The notes beneath the pieces are model-generated. The model did not search any database. It had not been told where the DNA came from and saw only the letters and a list, made by a program, of their open reading frames with translations. The translations under genes and the position numbers were made by a program. A stretch of 64,000 bases of DNA from Chloroflexota bacterium (GTDB lineage Bacteria; Chloroflexota; Anaerolineae; Anaerolineales; Villigracilaceae), in assembly GCA_016866215.1 (NCBI GenBank), contig VGNE01000005.1, forward strand, positions 1-64,000, read 5' to 3'. Below are positions 60,772-64,000 of the stretch, piece after piece; the first letter of the stretch is position 1, and each line of letters starts with the position of its first letter.

Positions 60772-62172
60772 ATGAATCACAAAAAATTATTCCCGATGTT
60801 CTTCCTGCTCGCAGGTGGAATCGTGTTGATTCTTTCTGCCTGCACTAGCCAATCCGGGTTGACGGGAAATCCCGTCCGGGGCGGTCAATTGTATGATAAA
60901 TGGTGGGTTGTCATTGGCGTGGATGCGCCAACGGGGGATCAGTCGTTGTGGAAGACGCAATCCACCAACACGCGCAACGGCGCCGATACCTGGCGTTGCA
61001 AGGAATGTCATGGCTGGGATTACAAGGGCAAGGATGGCGCTTATGGTTCCGGCTCGCACTTCACCGGGTTCGTCGGAGTCATAAACGCATCGGGAAAGAA
61101 GCCCACAGAACTCCTTGCCATCCTTAAAGGTTCCACCAGCCCCGATCACAATTTTTCCAAGGTGATGGACGAGCAGGCGTTGACCGATCTGGCGTTGTTT
61201 CTTAATCAAGGGCTGACTGACGATGCCGTGATCGTCAATAACGACAAGTCCCCCGTCAACGGAAACACCGGCGCAGGCGCAGTGGTCTTCTCGCTCTGCG
61301 CCACTTGCCATGGCCCGCAGGGCACAGCCATCAATTTCGGCAACGAAAGCGGACCGGAATATCTGGGCACGATCGCCGAGGAGAATCCCTGGGAATTCCT
61401 GCACAAAGCCCGCTTTGGGCAACCAGGGGTGATGATCATGCCGACCGGCTTCACCATGAACCGCGCAGATCAGGAGTATGCGGATCTCCTGGCTTACGTG
61501 CAGACATTGCCTGTTGAATCACCCGTAACCGAAGGCGGCCGTCTTTATGACAAGTGGTGGGCAGCCATTGGGGTGGATGCGCCCTCCGGCAACCAGCCTC
61601 TGTGGGCAACCCAGTCCACCAACACGCGCAGCGGCGCCGATACCTGGCGCTGCAAGGAATGTCATGGCTGGGATTACAAAGGCATGGACGGCGTGTATGG
61701 CTCAGGCTCGCATCGCACAGGTTTTCCCGGCGTCATGGCTGCCGCCACAATGAATACAGCAGAAGTAACCGCCTGGCTTACCGGCGGAAAAAACGCCGAT
61801 CACGATTTCTCTCCCTATCTGAATGAGGCGCAGATCAACATGCTGGCGGCATTCATTCAGCGGGGCGTCGCGGATAGATCATCCTACATCGCCGCGGACG
61901 GAACCGTCAACGGCGACGCGGCGCGCGGTGAGACGAACTATACAGCGGTCTGCATTCGGTGTCACGGCGTGGACGGGAAAACGATCAACTTTGGCGACGC
62001 AGACAAGCCGGAGTACGTTGGCACGGTCGCGGCTGACAATCCATGGGAAGCCTTTCACAAGGTTTCCTTTGGACAGCCGGGCCAGAACATGCCCGCAGGA
62101 CTGAACTTTGGCTGGTCGCTACAGGATATCGCCGACCTGGCCGCCTACCTCCAAACATTGCCGACAAAATAA
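60772..62172 (+). CDS. Tetraheme c-type cytochrome lipoprotein built from a tandem duplication
   Basis: A 466-residue exported protein. The signal (LFPMFFLLAGGIVLILSAC) ends in a lipobox. Two similar halves follow. Each has a first haem module with WRCKECHGWDYKG, preceded by YDKWW.-IGVDAP and TQSTNTR.-GADT, and a second module with CATCHGPQG or CIRCHGVDG followed by INFG.-PEY.GT and NPWE. Total CxxCH sites: four. The halves are very alike (WRCKECHGWDYKG identical), pointing to a fairly recent duplication. The ATG at 60772 has AAGGAG about 11 bases before it. Role: extracytoplasmic electron transfer; partners unknown. The next gene is a diheme cytochrome. Confidence 0.88.
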   Translation: MNHKKLFPMFFLLAGGIVLILSACTSQSGLTGNPVRGGQLYDKWWVVIGVDAPTGDQSLWKTQSTNTRNGADTWRCKECHGWDYKGKDGAYGSGSHFTGFVGVINASGKKPTELLAILKGSTSPDHNFSKVMDEQALTDLALFLNQGLTDDAVIVNNDKSPVNGNTGAGAVVFSLCATCHGPQGTAINFGNESGPEYLGTIAEENPWEFLHKARFGQPGVMIMPTGFTMNRADQEYADLLAYVQTLPVESPVTEGGRLYDKWWAAIGVDAPSGNQPLWATQSTNTRSGADTWRCKECHGWDYKGMDGVYGSGSHRTGFPGVMAAATMNTAEVTAWLTGGKNADHDFSPYLNEAQINMLAAFIQRGVADRSSYIAADGTVNGDAARGETNYTAVCIRCHGVDGKTINFGDADKPEYVGTVAADNPWEAFHKVSFGQPGQNMPAGLNFGWSLQDIADLAAYLQTLPTK

Positions 62173-62312
62173 GCCGCTTCCCAAAAATGAGATTCTGCAA
62201 TCCGCCTGTCCCTTCGATGGCAGGCGGGTTGACTACATGAGGAGGCACCGCATCACGAAAAAAAAGAAGACGAATTACGAGCAAATAATTACACCAATAA
62301 AAGGAGGCAGGC

Positions 62313-63203
62313 ATGAAAAAAATATTCAAATGGATTGGGGTGGTGCTGGGCGGGTTGATCGGGCTGATCGTGCTGCTCGCAATTGGATTGTACTTCGTAG
62401 GGAATGCGCGCATGAACAAAACGTACAACATTCAACCTGAGGCAGTGACCATTCCCACCGACGAGGGGTCCATCGAGCGGGGACAGCGTTGGGCGAGATC
62501 CCTGGGCTGCACCGGCTGTCACGGTGAAGACCTTTCGGGGACAGTCATGTTCGACGATCCGGCTTTGGGATACATCCCCGTCCCGAACCTGACCGCGGGT
62601 GAGGGAGGCGCGGGACGTGACTTCACCGACGCCGATTGGATCCTTGCCGTCCGTCACGGGATAGATCCGCACGAGGGCCGGCCGCTGTTGGGTATGCCGT
62701 CCGGCGATTATTCCTACATGACCGACGAAGACCTCGGCGAACTGATCGCTTTTCTGAAGAGCGCGCCGCCCGTGGAGAACGACCTGGGCGAGATACGGCT
62801 GACTTTCCTGGCGAAGGTGATGCTGGCTGCCGGGGCATTCGGTGAGGAGGTTTTGTCAGCCGAGATCATTGATCACAGCGGCGCAGCGCGTCCGTCGCCA
62901 GTGGAGCCGGGCGCAAGCGTGGAATACGGCGATTACCTCGTGCGGATCGTCGGCTGCCGCACCTGCCATGGCGCGGAACTGGCGGGCGGGAAACACCCCG
63001 AGCCCGGCGCGCCTCCCGGACCGAACATCACGCCCGGCGGCTCGTTCGGCGAATGGTCGCTGGAGGATTTCCGCACCGCCGCAGCCACCCGCCAGAGCAA
63101 ATACATGCCTTGGGAAGCCTTTGCGGGCATGTCGAACCATGAACTCGAGGCGATCTACCTGTATCTGCAATCCCTCCCTGCCTTGGAGAATGCGATCAAA
63201 TGA
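62313..63203 (+). CDS. Membrane-anchored diheme cytochrome c
   Basis: A 296-residue protein with one N-terminal membrane helix (WIGVVLGGLIGLIVLLAIGL) and two cytochrome c domains. Haem 1 is CTGCHGEDLSG with the distal Met probably in GMPSGDYSYMTDED. Haem 2 is CRTCHGAELAG with MPWEAFAGMSNHEL. The pattern resembles membrane-bound cytochromes that serve dehydrogenases. A strong ribosome-binding site (AAAGGAGG) precedes the ATG. It follows the tetraheme cytochrome by 140 bases in the same direction. Confidence 0.9.
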   Translation: MKKIFKWIGVVLGGLIGLIVLLAIGLYFVGNARMNKTYNIQPEAVTIPTDEGSIERGQRWARSLGCTGCHGEDLSGTVMFDDPALGYIPVPNLTAGEGGAGRDFTDADWILAVRHGIDPHEGRPLLGMPSGDYSYMTDEDLGELIAFLKSAPPVENDLGEIRLTFLAKVMLAAGAFGEEVLSAEIIDHSGAARPSPVEPGASVEYGDYLVRIVGCRTCHGAELAGGKHPEPGAPPGPNITPGGSFGEWSLEDFRTAAATRQSKYMPWEAFAGMSNHELEAIYLYLQSLPALENAIK

Positions 63204-63221
63204 CGCGAAGAACAGACGTTA

Positions 63222-63285
63222 GAGAACGTCCTCTACGCACCAATCATGCGTAAGAGACGCTCTCCCCTGGCACTGCCCGCCAGGG
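63222..63285 (+). repeat. Two hairpins after the diheme cytochrome gene
   Basis: GAGAACGTCCTCTACGCA (63222-63239) pairs imperfectly with TGCGTAAGAGACGCTCTC (63247-63264), and CCCTGG pairs with CCAGGG (63265-63285). Neither has a T run. They could be extragenic palindromes or an mRNA-stabilising structure. Confidence 0.45.
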
Positions 63286-63337
63286 CAAGTGTAGCGTCGG
63301 AATGAGCAAAGGTACACATACAAGAAAGGAATCAACA

Positions 63338-63769
63338 ATGGCTACGCTTCAAACCTCAATCATCATCAATCGTCCCATTGACGAGGTCTTTGCCTATGTC
63401 ACAGATCTCAGCAACAACGTCAAGTGGATGACCGGCGTGATCGCCGCAGAAATGACCTCTCCCGGGTCGGTGAATGTGGGCGCCACGTACCGCTTCGACA
63501 TCAAAACCATGGGCATGACCCTGGAGACGAAGGGCGAAGTGACCGCCTACGAACCGCCGACCCGATACGCCTGGAAGGCGACTTCGGGTCCGTTCCCGAT
63601 GTCGGGCAGCACCACATTCGAGTCGGTCGAGGGCGGCACGCGCGTCACGGACATGATCGAAGCCGAACCGGGCGGCTTCTTCAAACTGGCGGAACCTCTG
63701 TTGATAAAACAGCAGCAAAGCCAGATGGAAGCGGATATGAAGAAGTTGAAGGAAATTATGGAAGCATAA
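63338..63769 (+). CDS. SRPBCC-family protein (polyketide cyclase/START-like)
   Basis: A 143-residue protein with a START-like fold: IIINRPIDEVFAYVTDLSNN at the start, then VNVGATYRFDIKTMGMTLET, PPTRYAWKATSGPFPMSGST and TTFESVEGGTRVTDMIEAEP. It forms a hydrophobic cavity for a small ligand, but the ligand cannot be told from sequence. The ATG at 63338 follows AAAGGA; an earlier ATG at 63302 has none. It ends one base before the next gene. Confidence 0.88.
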   Translation: MATLQTSIIINRPIDEVFAYVTDLSNNVKWMTGVIAAEMTSPGSVNVGATYRFDIKTMGMTLETKGEVTAYEPPTRYAWKATSGPFPMSGSTTFESVEGGTRVTDMIEAEPGGFFKLAEPLLIKQQQSQMEADMKKLKEIMEA

Positions 63770-63770
63770 C

Positions 63771-64000
63771 ATGAACGCTCAAACCACTTTCAACTTCCAA
63801 TGGCTCAGCCCGCTGGGGATCGCGGTAATTCTTTTTCTCCTGTCCGCGGCCATCAATGTGCTCACTCCCATCGCAGGTTTGTTCATAATGCATCGCTACG
63901 GTCCCATTTCACCCCAGACTTCCCAATACTTTGTCTTCAGCGCCAGAGCGGAGGAGACTTGGTTGGGCAAGTCCCCAGCACAACTGGTGGAAGAATTCCC
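63771..64000 (+). CDS. Membrane protein, cut by the window end
   Basis: An ATG one base after the SRPBCC stop opens a frame that runs to the window edge (76 codons). It starts with a soluble stretch and a membrane helix (LGIAVILFLLSAAINVLTPI). Family not recognised. It is probably co-transcribed with the SRPBCC gene. Confidence 0.6.
   Translation, partial: MNAQTTFNFQWLSPLGIAVILFLLSAAINVLTPIAGLFIMHRYGPISPQTSQYFVFSARAEETWLGKSPAQLVEEF

Noticed and set aside
1-64000. tRNA or rRNA genes
   Set aside because: No cloverleaf or conserved rRNA stretch was recognised on either strand by eye. A covariance-model search would be needed to exclude them fully.

Overview
The window looks like part of a chromosome from a Chloroflexota bacterium, most likely class Anaerolineae. 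This is an inference from protein families (a group 3c-like [NiFe] hydrogenase with heterodisulfide-reductase-like partners, MASE1/NarL-type two-component systems, BMP-type ABC transport) and from the abundance of short palindromic repeats between and inside genes. No rRNA, tRNA or CRISPR array was recognised.

Layout. (1) 0.2-7.9 kb: accessory block with a large serine recombinase, a SNF2 helicase/SWIM pair, an AbiE-type toxin-antitoxin pair and the remnant of a second serine recombinase. (2) 7.8-12.6 kb: gene graveyard with a truncated Cys-rich gene, a CPBP protease, a SecD-head lipoprotein, frameshifted or truncated membrane and lipoprotein genes, a broken MFS transporter and the 3' end of a PEP-synthase-like gene. 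(3) 12.7-32.0 kb: the metabolic core. A Cys-rich GAF histidine kinase and NarL-type regulator precede hdrC-hdrB-hdrA-mvhD-mvhG-mvhA, a hydrogenase protease and hypA-B-F-C-D-E. The proposed role is H2-linked electron transfer or bifurcation between H2, ferredoxin and NAD(P)H. HdrA is a 1538-residue fusion of two HdrA modules around a GltD/NfnB-like NADPH module. The cluster is invaded by CACTTTAG-type repeats, which also flank a four-helix-bundle protein gene, and by a RAYT transposase with its palindromes between hypD and hypE. (4) 32.9-41.8 kb, minus strand: one long operon encoding a BMP-family ABC importer and the oxamate carbamoyltransferase set AllH, AllG and FdrA, with fdrA in three pieces. 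(5) 42.0-46.8 kb, minus strand: a type II restriction-modification pair and a MASE1 kinase/NarL regulator pair. (6) 47.2-53.8 kb, plus strand: an eight-gene operon (flavodoxin, CPBP protease, MGT-like glycosyltransferase, stand-alone E2-type acyltransferase, methyltransferase, three membrane-anchored proteins) ending in a terminator. (7) 54.0-60.5 kb: accessory and decaying DNA with a frameshifted HTH protein, an HTH/nucleotidyltransferase pair, a YifB scrap, a membrane gene with four Trp-compatible stops, a pyrimidine-dimer glycosylase and gene fragments. (8) 60.8-64.0 kb: two c-type cytochromes, an SRPBCC protein and a membrane protein cut by the window end.

The strongest unexplained signals are: the CACTTTAG repeat family with its four-helix-bundle gene; a second repeat family that reads as a recombinase C-terminal tail (five copies, one orientation); the double-HdrA/NADPH fusion; and the three-part fdrA. 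Several genes are broken by one base. Some of these breaks could be assembly errors, so reads should be checked before calling them pseudogenes.
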